Shown here piece after piece: positions 47,704-56,450 of a stretch of 64,000 nucleotides of DNA. Made by a program: the position numbers and the translations under genes. This DNA is from Bacillus sp. AFS055030. Its GTDB lineage: Bacteria > Bacillota > Bacilli > Bacillales > Bacillaceae_G. The stretch's first letter is position 1. Each line of letters starts with the position of its first letter. Location of the stretch: assembly GCF_002574545.1 (NCBI RefSeq), contig NZ_NUGT01000077.1, forward strand, positions 88,777-152,776, given 5' to 3'. The notes under the pieces were generated by a model. That model had not been told where the DNA came from and searched no databases. It was given only the letters and a program-made list of their open reading frames with translations.

Positions 47704-48744
47704 ATGAAAGAATTTTTAAAAGAATCAAATCATAAAACGACAATTGAGATTATTCAACAACTTATTAAAACATATGGTGGAACTTCATTAACACATTTAG
47801 GATTACTTGGAGATAAAAAAGTATTTCTATCAGAAGATCAAAAGTCTGCATTTGTTTACCGTAAACAAGGTAATAAATTAGTTGTTCTATGTGAACCAAT
47901 TGGTGAGATTTCTTTTGAAAAAATAAAGGAGTTTGAAAATTATTCAAGGGCTATAAAATGTATTCCGTGCTTTTATCAAATAGATGAAAACTCAAAAATG
48001 TTTTATGAAAAAGCTGGCTATCGGTTGTTAAAATTAGGTGAAGAAGCAATAGTTGAACTAGAATATTTCGAAATTGCAGGTAAAAAAGGCGCAAAACTAA
48101 GGACAAAAAGGAACAAATTCATTCGACAGGGATATCAATTTGAAGTATCAATGCCTGGCCATTCTACTGATCTACTTCAAGAACTAAAAGGAGTTTCGGA
48201 CGTATGGTTAAATGGGAGAGAAGAGTTATCTTTTTCAGTTGGTTCTTTCCATTATGATTATGTTTCAAATTTTCCGATAGGAATTTTAAAAGATAAAAAT
48301 GGTCAAGTTATTGCTTTTGCGACATTACCGATTCAAGGAGAAAATATAACAATCGATTTAATGAGATATTTAAAAGAATTACCATATGGAACAATGGATA
48401 TGCTTTTTGTTTCGATTATGTTTTGGGCAAAAGAAAATGGATTTAAAAATTGCAGTCTTGGAATGGCACCTTTAGCAAATGTTGGCCAAGAATCAAAATC
48501 ATCAATCATCGAAAAATCTGCAAAGCTGATCTTTAAATATGGTAACTCAATCTATAACTTTAAAGGATTATTAACATTTAAAAGCAAATTTGCAAATAAA
48601 TGGGAATCAAAATACTTAGCATACAAACCATATACACTACTATCGGTTATCACGAGCATATATCGCTTAGTACATGGAACAAAATCTTTGAACTACATAA
48701 CACGGTTTAAGAAGCCAATCGAAAAGAAAATGAAAATAAGTTAA
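47704..48744 (+). CDS. Stand-alone MprF-type lysyl-phosphatidylglycerol synthase catalytic domain
   Basis: 346 residues with no membrane segment. Whole length matches the C-terminal DUF2156 (LPG_synthase_C, tandem GNAT fold) half of MprF: 'THLGLLGDKKVFLSEDQKSAFVYRKQ', 'VVLCEPIGE', 'YRLLKLGEEAIVELEYF', 'LRTKRNKFIRQGYQFEV', 'TIDLMRYLKELPYGTMDMLFVSIMFWAKENGFKNCSLGMAPLAN'. MprF moves lysine or alanine from aminoacyl-tRNA to phosphatidylglycerol and flips the product; this protein lacks the flippase and anchor. It could be a soluble aminoacyltransferase using another acceptor. TTTGGGGG precedes the ATG. Flanked by unrelated genes. Confidence 0.85.
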   Translation: MKEFLKESNHKTTIEIIQQLIKTYGGTSLTHLGLLGDKKVFLSEDQKSAFVYRKQGNKLVVLCEPIGEISFEKIKEFENYSRAIKCIPCFYQIDENSKMFYEKAGYRLLKLGEEAIVELEYFEIAGKKGAKLRTKRNKFIRQGYQFEVSMPGHSTDLLQELKGVSDVWLNGREELSFSVGSFHYDYVSNFPIGILKDKNGQVIAFATLPIQGENITIDLMRYLKELPYGTMDMLFVSIMFWAKENGFKNCSLGMAPLANVGQESKSSIIEKSAKLIFKYGNSIYNFKGLLTFKSKFANKWESKYLAYKPYTLLSVITSIYRLVHGTKSLNYITRFKKPIEKKMKIS

Positions 48745-48800
48745 ACAGGCTACTTTAATAAAAAATCTATATATATCATTACTTTTTTCAAGAGTACGAA

Positions 48801-48837
48801 AATAAGGACCTTACTAATAGAGGTCTTTATTTTTTTA
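48801..48837 (+). terminator. Terminator of the lysyltransferase-domain gene
   Basis: AATAAGGACCT/AGGTCTTTATT (one G-U), then T-run. Confidence 0.8.
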
Positions 48838-48980
48838 TATACTGATCAATAAAAACTACATAAAAAATTCAAAATGTATTAATTAAAAGTAAATACTCTT
48901 CAATTAAAATTAAATTAACAGTACTGGATTAAAATGAATGAAAAAAACCAAATACTTTCTAATAGAAGAATTTATTAAAG

Positions 48981-49009
48981 TGGACACGTTTAAGAGCCAT
49001 ACGTATAAT
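48981..49009 (+). promoter_or_regulatory. Promoter of ytxK-ackA
   Basis: TGGACA (48981-48986), 17-base spacer, TATAAT (49004-49009), 42 bases before the ytxK ATG. Confidence 0.75.
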
Positions 49010-49051
49010 GAAAAACAATGACTGTTCTATTATGAAAGTGAGGAAGGAAAA

Positions 49052-50044
49052 ATGGTAAAAGAGAATTCAGTGGAATTTTTATTTAAATACATAGATGAAT
49101 CGACAGAATGTTTAAAAGATAATTTAGAAATTTCTTATTTAGAGGCATTAATTGAAACAGGTGAAAATTTCTTTGAAGGGGAAGTAATGCAAGAAGAAAT
49201 TACTGGTTCACAAAAAGAAAAGCTTATGAATACAATTCAACAATTCACAGCCGTTTCAAAAGATAATGAGAGTATTCGTAGAGCATTTCAATTAGCGATA
49301 TTAAAAGGTATGAAGCAAGGGGTACAAACAAACCATGAAATGACGCCAGATGGTATTGCTTTTATTATTACTTATTTAGTTGGAAAGTTGACTGAAGGTA
49401 AACAAAATTTAACGATTTTAGATCCAGCGATTGGTACAGGAAATCTTTTATTAACAATTTTAAATTCTACAAAGGATAAATTTGCTGCTTCTGTTGGAAT
49501 AGATGTAGACGACGTTCTTGTTAGAATTGCATTCGTTATTGGCAACTTATTAGGACATGAAATAGAACTATTTAATCAAGATAGTTTAGCGCCTTTATTT
49601 GTTGATCCGGTTGATCTTGTCGTTTGTGACTTACCCATTGGGTATTATCCAAACGCTGATCGTGCAAAAGAATATAATTTAAAAGCAAAAGAAGGCATGT
49701 CTTATGCTCATCATTTATTTATTGAGCAAAGTATGAACTACTTAAAATCTGGTGGATTTTTCATCTCATTAGTGCCAAATCACTTATTTACTTCAGAGCA
49801 ATCTGCGCAATTACAAAGCTATATTAATGAAACAGGTGTTATTCAAGGATTGATACAGTTGCCAGTATCTGCCTTTAAGGACGAAAGACATCAAAAAAGT
49901 ATATTAATTATCCGCAAAAATGCAGAAAATATGAAGAAGCCAAAACAGGCTTTATTAGTTGATTTCCCTAAGTTATCGAATATGAAGGCAGTTGAAGATA
50001 TTATGCTTCAAATGAATGAATGGTTTAAAGAAAATTTACAATAA
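49052..50044 (+). CDS. ytxK: YtxK, class I SAM-dependent methyltransferase
   Basis: 330 residues. SAM motif I 'LDPAIGTGNLLL' (about 125-136), acidic motif 'VGIDVDD', and 'VVCDLPIGYYP' in place of the NPPY/F of N6-adenine DNA methylases to which it is related (N6_Mtase fold). Conserved before ackA in Bacillus. Substrate unknown; the altered catalytic tetrapeptide (D-L-P-I) argues against simple DNA adenine methylation. GAGGAAGG precedes the ATG. Confidence 0.88.
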   Translation: MVKENSVEFLFKYIDESTECLKDNLEISYLEALIETGENFFEGEVMQEEITGSQKEKLMNTIQQFTAVSKDNESIRRAFQLAILKGMKQGVQTNHEMTPDGIAFIITYLVGKLTEGKQNLTILDPAIGTGNLLLTILNSTKDKFAASVGIDVDDVLVRIAFVIGNLLGHEIELFNQDSLAPLFVDPVDLVVCDLPIGYYPNADRAKEYNLKAKEGMSYAHHLFIEQSMNYLKSGGFFISLVPNHLFTSEQSAQLQSYINETGVIQGLIQLPVSAFKDERHQKSILIIRKNAENMKKPKQALLVDFPKLSNMKAVEDIMLQMNEWFKENLQ

Positions 50045-50134
50045 TTGAACTTTTAAACACGTAAACTAATTTGTGTTATAATAATTTCAGCTTAAAAAAT
50101 ATAACAGTTTCATGTTTAAAGGAGATGTAAAAAC

Positions 50135-51325
50135 ATGGCAAACATTCTTGCTATTAATGCAGGTTCATCGTCATTAAAATTTCAATTAATTGAAATGCCT
50201 AGCGAAAAAGTACTTACAATTGGTTTAGTAGAACGTATCGGTTTAAAGGATAGCGTTTTTGTAATTTCAGTAAACGGTGAAAAAATTAAAGAAGTAACTG
50301 ATATTGCTGATCATTCTGTTGCAGTAAAAATGCTTCTTGAAAAGCTAACAGGTTTAGGAATTATTTCTTCATTCGATGAAATTCATGGTGTTGGACATCG
50401 TGTAGTTCACGGTGGAGAATTATTCACAGATTCTGCTTTAATCACTGAAGAAGTTGAACAACAAATTGATCAACTTTCAGATTTAGCTCCACTTCATAAC
50501 CCAGCTAACTTAGTTGGTATTCGTGCATTTAAAGAATTATTACCAAATGTTCCTGCAGTAGCTGTATTTGATACTGCATTCCATCAAACAATGCCTGAAG
50601 AATCTTACTTATATAGCTTACCTTATGAGTACTATAAACAATTTGGTATTCGTAAATATGGATTCCACGGTACATCACATAAGTATGTAACAGAAAGAGC
50701 TGCTGAATTAATTGGTAAGCCACTTGAAGAATTAAGACTTATTTCATGTCACTTAGGAAATGGTGCAAGTATTGCTGCAGTTGATGGAGGAAAATCAATT
50801 GATACTTCAATGGGATTCACTCCGCTTGCTGGTGTAACAATGGGAACTCGTTCAGGTAACTTAGACCCTGCTTTAATACCATTTATTATGGAAAAAACAG
50901 GTAAAACAGCTGAGGAAGTACTTGATGTTTTAAATAAACAAAGTGGTATGCTTGGAATCTCTGGATTCTCAAGTGACTTACGCGACATTGAGACTGCAGC
51001 TGAAGAAGGTAATAAACGTGCGAAGATTGCTCAAAGTGTATTCGTAAACCGTATCCACAAATATTTAGGTTCATACGCTGCTCGTATGAAAGGCGTAGAT
51101 GCAATCATTTTCACTGCAGGTATTGGTGAAAATGGACCTGAAATTCGTCAAGCCGTTCTTGAAGGTCTTGAATTTATGGGTGTGTATTTTGACCCAAGTA
51201 AAAATAACTTTAGAGGAAAAGAAGCTTTCATTAGCTTCGATCATTCTCCAGTTAAAGTAATCGTAATTCCTACAAATGAAGAAGTTGTAATCGCAAGAGA
51301 TGTAGTACGAGTTGGAATGAAATAA
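50135..51325 (+). CDS. ackA: Acetate kinase
   Basis: 396 residues. Signatures '[16 protein letters not shown]' at the start and '[23 protein letters not shown]' in the middle, '[13 protein letters not shown]' and '[15 protein letters not shown]' near the end. Makes acetate and ATP from acetyl phosphate, or the reverse. AAAGGAGATG precedes the ATG. In B. subtilis CcpA activates ackA from an upstream cre; I find no clear cre here. Confidence 0.96.
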   Translation: MANILAINAGSSSLKFQLIEMPSEKVLTIGLVERIGLKDSVFVISVNGEKIKEVTDIADHSVAVKMLLEKLTGLGIISSFDEIHGVGHRVVHGGELFTDSALITEEVEQQIDQLSDLAPLHNPANLVGIRAFKELLPNVPAVAVFDTAFHQTMPEESYLYSLPYEYYKQFGIRKYGFHGTSHKYVTERAAELIGKPLEELRLISCHLGNGASIAAVDGGKSIDTSMGFTPLAGVTMGTRSGNLDPALIPFIMEKTGKTAEEVLDVLNKQSGMLGISGFSSDLRDIETAAEEGNKRAKIAQSVFVNRIHKYLGSYAARMKGVDAIIFTAGIGENGPEIRQAVLEGLEFMGVYFDPSKNNFRGKEAFISFDHSPVKVIVIPTNEEVVIARDVVRVGMK

Positions 51326-51340
51326 TCCGTTAGTAAACAT

Positions 51341-51413
51341 AAACGTAGAGCATACAAAAATAGATGACCTCATATTCTTAAAATGAGATCACTTTTTGGC
51401 TCTACGTTTTTTT
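51341..51413 (+). terminator. Terminator of ackA with nested hairpin
   Basis: Outer stem AAACGTAGAGC/GCTCTACGTTT encloses a second hairpin TGACCTCAT/ATGAGATCA; T-run follows. Unusually large for a simple terminator. Confidence 0.75.
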
Positions 51414-51430
51414 ATATTTGAGGTGATAGT

Positions 51431-52282
51431 ATGGATCAAATGAAAGAATATAATCTATGGCTTGAACTAAACGATTTGATTGAAAAGAAACATCAACAGC
51501 AAAATTTAAATAAAATTGAACTGATGTATCAAAATGCTTCTAATTTTCTCCTCAAAAAAATACCTCAGGGCTATTCGAAAACTTTAAATGAATTTTTTTC
51601 AACTGCTTTTTTCCACACTCAATCTTTAATACAAACAACAAAACAGTTTCAAGATAAGAAATTAGATATTCTAAATCGAGCACAAATATTAAGAAGAGAT
51701 ATTAGGACCATAAGCGATTTAAGAAAGTTACCATTAAGACAATTAAATTTCTTAGCTGAACAAGAAATATCGAAAGCATTAATTGTCTCAAGTGTTCAAG
51801 GTGGAATAAGTGGATCTAGTTCAAAGCTTGCTTTATTTGGAGATTTACCGGCTTTGTTATTTATTAATCTTAAAACTGTACAAGAAATAGCCCTTTGTTA
51901 TGGATATGATGTAAGTATTCCAAAAGAGATGGAGTGTAGCTTAAAAGTGTTACAAGGTGCAATTCTCCCTTCTACCGAAAAATATGTTGTTTGGAGTAAT
52001 TTAATGGACGATATTTTAAAGCATGAGGATTCAGACGTATTTGCAACTTGGGAAAATGAATTTAAGGGAGAAGGGGTTTATTACGCAGTCATCTTACAAA
52101 TGTGCAAGTTATTAATGATTCATTCATTACGAAATAAAGTACTTGGTGGCATTCCTTTATTAGGCGTTACTGTTGGCTCAAAATGGAATGAATCTTTTAC
52201 AAAAAACGTATTAGATTATACGAAGAAATTTTATCAATATCGTATATTATCAGAACGGGTAAACTATGAGCCAGCAGATTAA
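51431..52282 (+). CDS. EcsC family protein
   Basis: 283 residues. EcsC domain with 'VQGGISGSSSKLALFGDLPALLFINLKTVQEIALCYGYDV' (about 123-163) and the hydrophobic 'LGGIPLLGVTVGSKWNESFTKNV' near the end. EcsC is the third protein of the Ecs transport locus in Bacillus; the role of this branch is unknown. AGGTGAT precedes the ATG, only a few bases past the ackA terminator. Confidence 0.8.
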   Translation: MDQMKEYNLWLELNDLIEKKHQQQNLNKIELMYQNASNFLLKKIPQGYSKTLNEFFSTAFFHTQSLIQTTKQFQDKKLDILNRAQILRRDIRTISDLRKLPLRQLNFLAEQEISKALIVSSVQGGISGSSSKLALFGDLPALLFINLKTVQEIALCYGYDVSIPKEMECSLKVLQGAILPSTEKYVVWSNLMDDILKHEDSDVFATWENEFKGEGVYYAVILQMCKLLMIHSLRNKVLGGIPLLGVTVGSKWNESFTKNVLDYTKKFYQYRILSERVNYEPAD

Positions 52283-52425
52283 TAAATCAAATTAGAGAAG
52301 ATAATAATTTTTTGTGTTAGCTTTATTAGAGTATAGCTTGGTCAATATACGTAGTTCCTTGAATAGCGGTTTGGTTGTAAACGAGTATATGGTATGCTAA
52401 AAGAAAACCATTCAAGGAGAGAATT

Positions 52426-52614
52426 ATGAAGCCAACATCAAGTTTTCAACTGGAACAATCCATTGGAAAGTTACGAAAAGTGGTTGACCAACTAAACAAG
52501 CAAATTAAAGAAGCATCTTCCGAAAAAGTTGCAAATGAAACGATCCGACTAAAAGAGGAACTAAAAATAATCGGAGAGACTCTTCTACAAATTCAAAAGC
52601 GCGAAAATGAATAA
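52426..52614 (+). CDS. Small helical protein, 62 residues
   Basis: Charged, mostly helical, coiled-coil-like ('IGKLRKVVDQLNKQIKEASSEKVANETIRLKEELKIIGETLLQIQ'). A TCAAGGAGAGA site precedes the ATG and a terminator follows, so likely a real gene. Unrecognised. Confidence 0.65.
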   Translation: MKPTSSFQLEQSIGKLRKVVDQLNKQIKEASSEKVANETIRLKEELKIIGETLLQIQKRENE

Positions 52615-52640
52615 ACATAACAATAGTGGTAATGGAAAAA

Positions 52641-52667
52641 GCTAACAAATTTATTGTTAGCTTTTTT
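52641..52667. terminator. Bidirectional terminator between two small convergent genes
   Basis: GCTAACAA/TTGTTAGC perfect stem, T6 on plus and T5 on minus strand. Confidence 0.82.
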
Positions 52668-52989
52668 AGCCGTGTATTTTTGTATCATTGGAAATTTGTT
52701 GATTACTTCTAAACCAAATCCAAAGATCGTTAATAATTGATGCCAAATCTGCAATTTCAGAATTTAATTTACAGCTCAATACAAAGTCAGACTCATGATT
52801 TAATTGCTCTTGTTTATGGTTAATCGAAAACTCTAATCGCTTAATTTGATCAGGTATACTACCACGTATATATTCCCATTCTGTTAGAATCATTTGTTGC
52901 TGATCGTGAGAGTAATCTTCCCAATCCAACTTAAGGCTTGGTAGAAAAATACCTAATCGTTCATCGTATGAAAAATAATCTTGTAACAT
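52666..52989 (-). CDS. Conserved 107-residue protein of unknown function
   Basis: Soluble, acidic, helical. 'YFSYDERLGIFLPSLKLDWEDYSHDQQQMILTEWEYIRGSIPDRIK'-like opening (here SIPDQIKRLE) followed by a long helix and 'LNSEIADLASIINDLWIWFRSNQ'. It looks like a family conserved in Bacillus, but I cannot name it. A GGTGGAG site precedes the ATG. Confidence 0.7.
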   Translation of the reverse strand: MLQDYFSYDERLGIFLPSLKLDWEDYSHDQQQMILTEWEYIRGSIPDQIKRLEFSINHKQEQLNHESDFVLSCKLNSEIADLASIINDLWIWFRSNQQISNDTKIHG

Positions 52990-53349
52990 TTTTACTCCAC
53001 CTCTTCACTATATTATACATTGAAAAATTATGTGAAACATATTGATTTTTAAATTTCTAGATTTGTGATAAAGAATTGTCTGTAAATAGTTTAAAATCTA
53101 AAAATAAAAATTATTAAAATAAAAGGAAAATAATTCATAATAATAGAAAACATAGATATCTTTTAATAAAATAATCTTACTAAATTAAAGATAGTTGTAT
53201 AAGAAAATGGCAAAATTTTTAATGAATTGACTTTTATGGATAAATAACATATTTAAAAAGGTTATTAAAAATACATACAATTGATTGATTTATCTAGATG
53301 ATTTTCACGAATATATAAAATTATTTTTAGACTTGAAAGGAAGAGTTTT
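52990..53349 (+). other. Intergenic gap before ytkK
   Basis: 360 bases of very AT-rich sequence without a reading frame of note, hairpin or repeat. Only the ribosome binding site of the next gene (GAAAGGAAGAG) stands out. Confidence 0.6.
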
Positions 53350-54123
53350 ATGAGGCATGCTGTCATTACAGCAGGATCGAAGGGGTTAGGGAAGAAAGTA
53401 ACTGAATCATTTTTAAACGAAGGTTATTCTGTAACTGTTACATACTTTTCTGATGAACAAGCTGTCAAAGCGCGAAAAGAAGAATGGAAAGATTACTTGG
53501 ACCGAGTTCTTTTTGTAAAAGGTGATATTTGCGATAAAAAATTTATTAATGAGATTGTCTCAAAAACGATGGAGAAATTCGGAAGGGTTGATTGCCTTAT
53601 TAATAATGCTGGCCCGTATTTATTTAACCGAAAAAAACTGGCTGACTATACGGATGAAGAATGGGAATACTTGTTGTATGGAAATTTGCATAGCGTGTTT
53701 TATCTTTTAAAGCAAATTATTCCAATTATGCGAAAGCAAAAATATGGACGGATAATAAATTATGGGTTTCAAGGTGCCAATTCAGCTTCGGGATGGATTT
53801 ATCGTTCTGCATTCAGTGCAGCTAAAGTCGGTCTAGTATCATTAACTAAAACAATAGCCTATGAGGAGGCTGAAAATGGCATAACATCTAATATGATTTG
53901 TCCTGGAGATATTTTTGGTGATATGAAAGAATCAAATCAAACAGATGCAAGTAAGGAAGGAAAAGGCCTTGCACCAGTTGGAAGATCTGGTACGGGAGAA
54001 GATATAGCAAGAATGGTACAGTTTTTGTGTAAGGAAGAGTCTGATTTTATTACTGGAGATATTTTTGAAGTAACTGGTGGATTGGATGTTATTAATAAAT
54101 ACAGACATATTCCATTATCGTGA
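53350..54123 (+). CDS. ytkK: YtkK-like short-chain dehydrogenase/reductase, degenerate active site
   Basis: 257 residues. Rossmann 'VITAGSKGLGKKV' and 'NNAG' are intact, as is 'GDIFEVTGGLDV' at the end. The catalytic Tyr of Y-x-x-x-K is Phe155 ('AFSAAK', Lys159 kept) and the usual Ser about 13 residues earlier is not seen in 'INYGFQGANSASG'. NAD(P) binding is likely; normal SDR catalysis is doubtful. FabG-like, named by synteny next to ald. GAAAGGAAGAG precedes the ATG. Confidence 0.82.
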   Translation: MRHAVITAGSKGLGKKVTESFLNEGYSVTVTYFSDEQAVKARKEEWKDYLDRVLFVKGDICDKKFINEIVSKTMEKFGRVDCLINNAGPYLFNRKKLADYTDEEWEYLLYGNLHSVFYLLKQIIPIMRKQKYGRIINYGFQGANSASGWIYRSAFSAAKVGLVSLTKTIAYEEAENGITSNMICPGDIFGDMKESNQTDASKEGKGLAPVGRSGTGEDIARMVQFLCKEESDFITGDIFEVTGGLDVINKYRHIPLS

Positions 54124-54316
54124 GAATTCATGGACAATTCCATTTATAAAGCATAATTTATAGTAAAAAAAGATTCTGAATTAATATTTATTAAAGGAAA
54201 TTAAGCGTTTTCATTTTCTGCACTATTGTTTTGTGTTAATATAAAAATGTAATATTTATTTAATAAATAAAGCTCTTTAAGAGACACGAATTAAATATAT
54301 TTCAGGGGGAAATAAC

Positions 54317-55450
54317 ATGCGCATTGGGGTACCAAAAGAAATAAAAAACAACGAAAATCGTGTAGCAATGACACCAGCTGGAGTAATGAACTTAGTTGGA
54401 CATGGTCATTCAGTTTTTATTGAAACAAATGCTGGACTTGGTTCAGGGTTTACGAATGAAGAATACGTAAATGCCGGTGCAACAATTGTTGAAACTGCAG
54501 AAGAGGCTTGGAATAACGAAATGGTTATGAAAGTTAAAGAACCAATTCCAAGCGAATATGGATATTTCCGTGAAGGATTAATTTTATTCACATACTTACA
54601 TTTAGCTCCAGAGCCTGAATTAACTAAGGCTTTAATTGATAATAAAGTAGTAGGAATTGCATACGAAACTGTACAAGTTGGTAATACATTACCATTATTA
54701 ACTCCAATGAGTGAAGTAGCAGGACGTATGTCAGCTCAAATCGGTGCTCAATTCCTTGAGAAAAATAAAGGCGGAAAAGGTATTTTATTAGGTGGAGTAC
54801 CAGGAGTACGTCGTGGAAAAGTTACAATCATTGGTGGAGGTGTAGCAGGAACAAATGCTGCTAAAGTAGCTGTTGGTCTTGGTGCTCATGTAACGATGAT
54901 TGACTTAAATCCAGATCGTTTACGTCAACTAGATGACATTTTTGGTCATCAAATTACGACTTTAATGTCAAACCCTTACAATATTGCTGAAGCAGTTAAA
55001 GAATCTGATCTAGTAATCGGTGCAGTATTAATTCCAGGTGCAAAAGCACCAAAACTTGTAACAAAAGAAATGATCGAAACAATGGAACCAGGTTCAGTTG
55101 TAGTTGATATTGCAATTGACCAAGGTGGTATTTTCGAAACAACAGATCGTATTACAACTCATGATTTCCCAACATATGAGAAGCATGGAGTAGTACACTA
55201 CGCTGTAGCAAACATGCCTGGTGCGGTTCCTCGTACTTCTACAATGGCACTAACAAATGTTACAGTACCTTATGCAGTTCAAATTGCTAACAAAGGTTAT
55301 CAAAAAGCTTGCTTAGATAACGCTGCATTATTCAAAGGTATTAATACACTTGATGGATATGTAACATACGAAGCAGTAGCAGAAGCTCACGGCTTAGAAT
55401 ATAAAGAAGCAACTACTTTATTACAAGGTACATCTGTTTCTACAAACTAA
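54317..55450 (+). CDS. ald: Alanine dehydrogenase
   Basis: 377 residues. '[23 protein letters not shown]' N-terminus, '[27 protein letters not shown]' NAD domain and '[18 protein letters not shown]' are typical. Converts L-alanine to pyruvate and ammonia; important in sporulation and alanine use. CAGGGGGAAA precedes the ATG. Confidence 0.96.
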   Translation: MRIGVPKEIKNNENRVAMTPAGVMNLVGHGHSVFIETNAGLGSGFTNEEYVNAGATIVETAEEAWNNEMVMKVKEPIPSEYGYFREGLILFTYLHLAPEPELTKALIDNKVVGIAYETVQVGNTLPLLTPMSEVAGRMSAQIGAQFLEKNKGGKGILLGGVPGVRRGKVTIIGGGVAGTNAAKVAVGLGAHVTMIDLNPDRLRQLDDIFGHQITTLMSNPYNIAEAVKESDLVIGAVLIPGAKAPKLVTKEMIETMEPGSVVVDIAIDQGGIFETTDRITTHDFPTYEKHGVVHYAVANMPGAVPRTSTMALTNVTVPYAVQIANKGYQKACLDNAALFKGINTLDGYVTYEAVAEAHGLEYKEATTLLQGTSVSTN

Positions 55451-55457
55451 TAAAAAG

Positions 55458-55500
55458 TAAAATCCCTTTATCGAAATCGGTAAAGGGATTTTATGTTATT
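55458..55500 (+). terminator. Terminator of ald
   Basis: TAAAATCCCTTTA/TAAAGGGATTTTA perfect 13-bp stem, 10-base loop. Confidence 0.88.
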
Positions 55501-55581
55501 CTCAATTCTAATAACAGTCACTTTGTAATTTATAGTATAATTAGATTGTAATTTCCATTTTATGTAAAAAGGGTGATAGAA

Positions 55582-55866
55582 TTGGAATTTATTTTTATAC
55601 TTATTTTTCTGATTATGGGTATTTTGGGGTTTAACTGGCTAATGGGTTATCGTAACCAAAATATTACATTAGATTTAGATGAGCGCTATTTAGATTTAAA
55701 TGAATATGCGAAGGCTGTGAAGGCTGAATTACAAAGCCAAGGTAAAACAGTTGATTACAGAGGAAATAGACTTTTTATCATAAATGGTAAACAATATCAT
55801 CTAATTGAACGAAATGTATCAATGGGTGGTGTTCCATTACAACATACGATCCTTCAAAAGGTATAA
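55582..55866 (+). CDS. Small membrane-anchored protein, 94 residues
   Basis: One N-terminal membrane segment (about 2-20, 'EFIFILIFLIMGILGFNWLMG') and a small soluble domain ('YAKAVKAELQSQGKTVDYRGNRLFIINGKQYHLIERN'). TTG start placed by AAAAAGGGTGAT; a GTG at 55573 lies inside that site. Unknown function; own terminator. Confidence 0.7.
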   Translation: MEFIFILIFLIMGILGFNWLMGYRNQNITLDLDERYLDLNEYAKAVKAELQSQGKTVDYRGNRLFIINGKQYHLIERNVSMGGVPLQHTILQKV

Positions 55867-55869
55867 AAT

Positions 55870-55906
55870 AAAAACCCCCTTCTCTATATGATGAAAGGGG
55901 TTTTTA
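55870..55906. terminator. Bidirectional terminator
   Basis: AAAAACCCC/GGGGTTTTT stem with an 18-base loop; serves the small membrane protein gene and the convergent GNAT gene. Confidence 0.75.
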
Positions 55907-55924
55907 CTTGGTAATTAAACTTTA

Positions 55925-56449
55925 TTAAAAATTATATTCTTCTTTCAAAATGCTATATTGATACATATCACGATGAGCACCTTTAAAAAACTCATGCTTG
56001 CGCAATATACCATCTAAATGAAAGCCTAGTTTTGTAAGGAAATTTTGTGAAGCGATATTGTAATCGTATACTTCACCATATATTTTTATGAGTTTTAATT
56101 CATTAAAAGCGTAATTTAGTAGATAGTTTAATGCAAATGAACCAATTCCTTTATTTTGCATTGATTGATCTCCAATTACGATTCCAAAAGCGGCATGATT
56201 ATTCTCTTGATCAAGATTTCCTAATTCAATTCTTCCAACACAAATACCATTGTATTCGATTGTGAACAAACGGAGATTAGGTTTAAGTCCGTCAAAATAT
56301 TTTCCATATCCTTGTAGCATTTCATCTAAAGAACGTGGTTTTTCTATTCCGACAAGTTTACCAATCTCTTCATCACATTCCCATTTGTGCATAATTGGGA
56401 CATCTGATGGAAGTACTTGTCGAATCGTTAGTAGTTCGGCTTGATTCAT
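55925..56449 (-). CDS. GNAT acetyltransferase, RimJ/RimL-like
   Basis: 174 residues. 'LTIRQVLPSDVPIMHKW' start, acetyl-CoA loop 'IGDQSMQNKGIGSFALNYLLNYAF', and 'NIASQNFLTKLGFHLDGILRKHEF' end, all typical of the RimL branch. Substrate unknown. Its ATG lies one base after the stop of the Xaa-Pro peptidase gene, so they are co-transcribed. Confidence 0.85.
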   Translation of the reverse strand: MNQAELLTIRQVLPSDVPIMHKWECDEEIGKLVGIEKPRSLDEMLQGYGKYFDGLKPNLRLFTIEYNGICVGRIELGNLDQENNHAAFGIVIGDQSMQNKGIGSFALNYLLNYAFNELKLIKIYGEVYDYNIASQNFLTKLGFHLDGILRKHEFFKGAHRDMYQYSILKEEYNF

Positions 56450-56450
56450 A

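Larger units (their letters stand above)
48745..49051 (+). other. Intergenic gap upstream of ytxK
   Basis: 307 bases, AT-rich. It holds the terminator of the lysyltransferase gene (48801-48837) and the ytxK promoter (48981-49009). Nothing else stands out between them. Confidence 0.6.

Noticed and set aside
50041-50134. cre site for CcpA activation of ackA
   Set aside because: No sequence in the ytxK-ackA gap fits the consensus with fewer than three mismatches; only a TATAAT with a poor -35 is visible.
54200-54213. ATTAAGCGTTTTCA upstream of ald as a cre site
   Set aside because: Two of the fixed consensus positions (TG at the start) are wrong and the site is far from a clear promoter.
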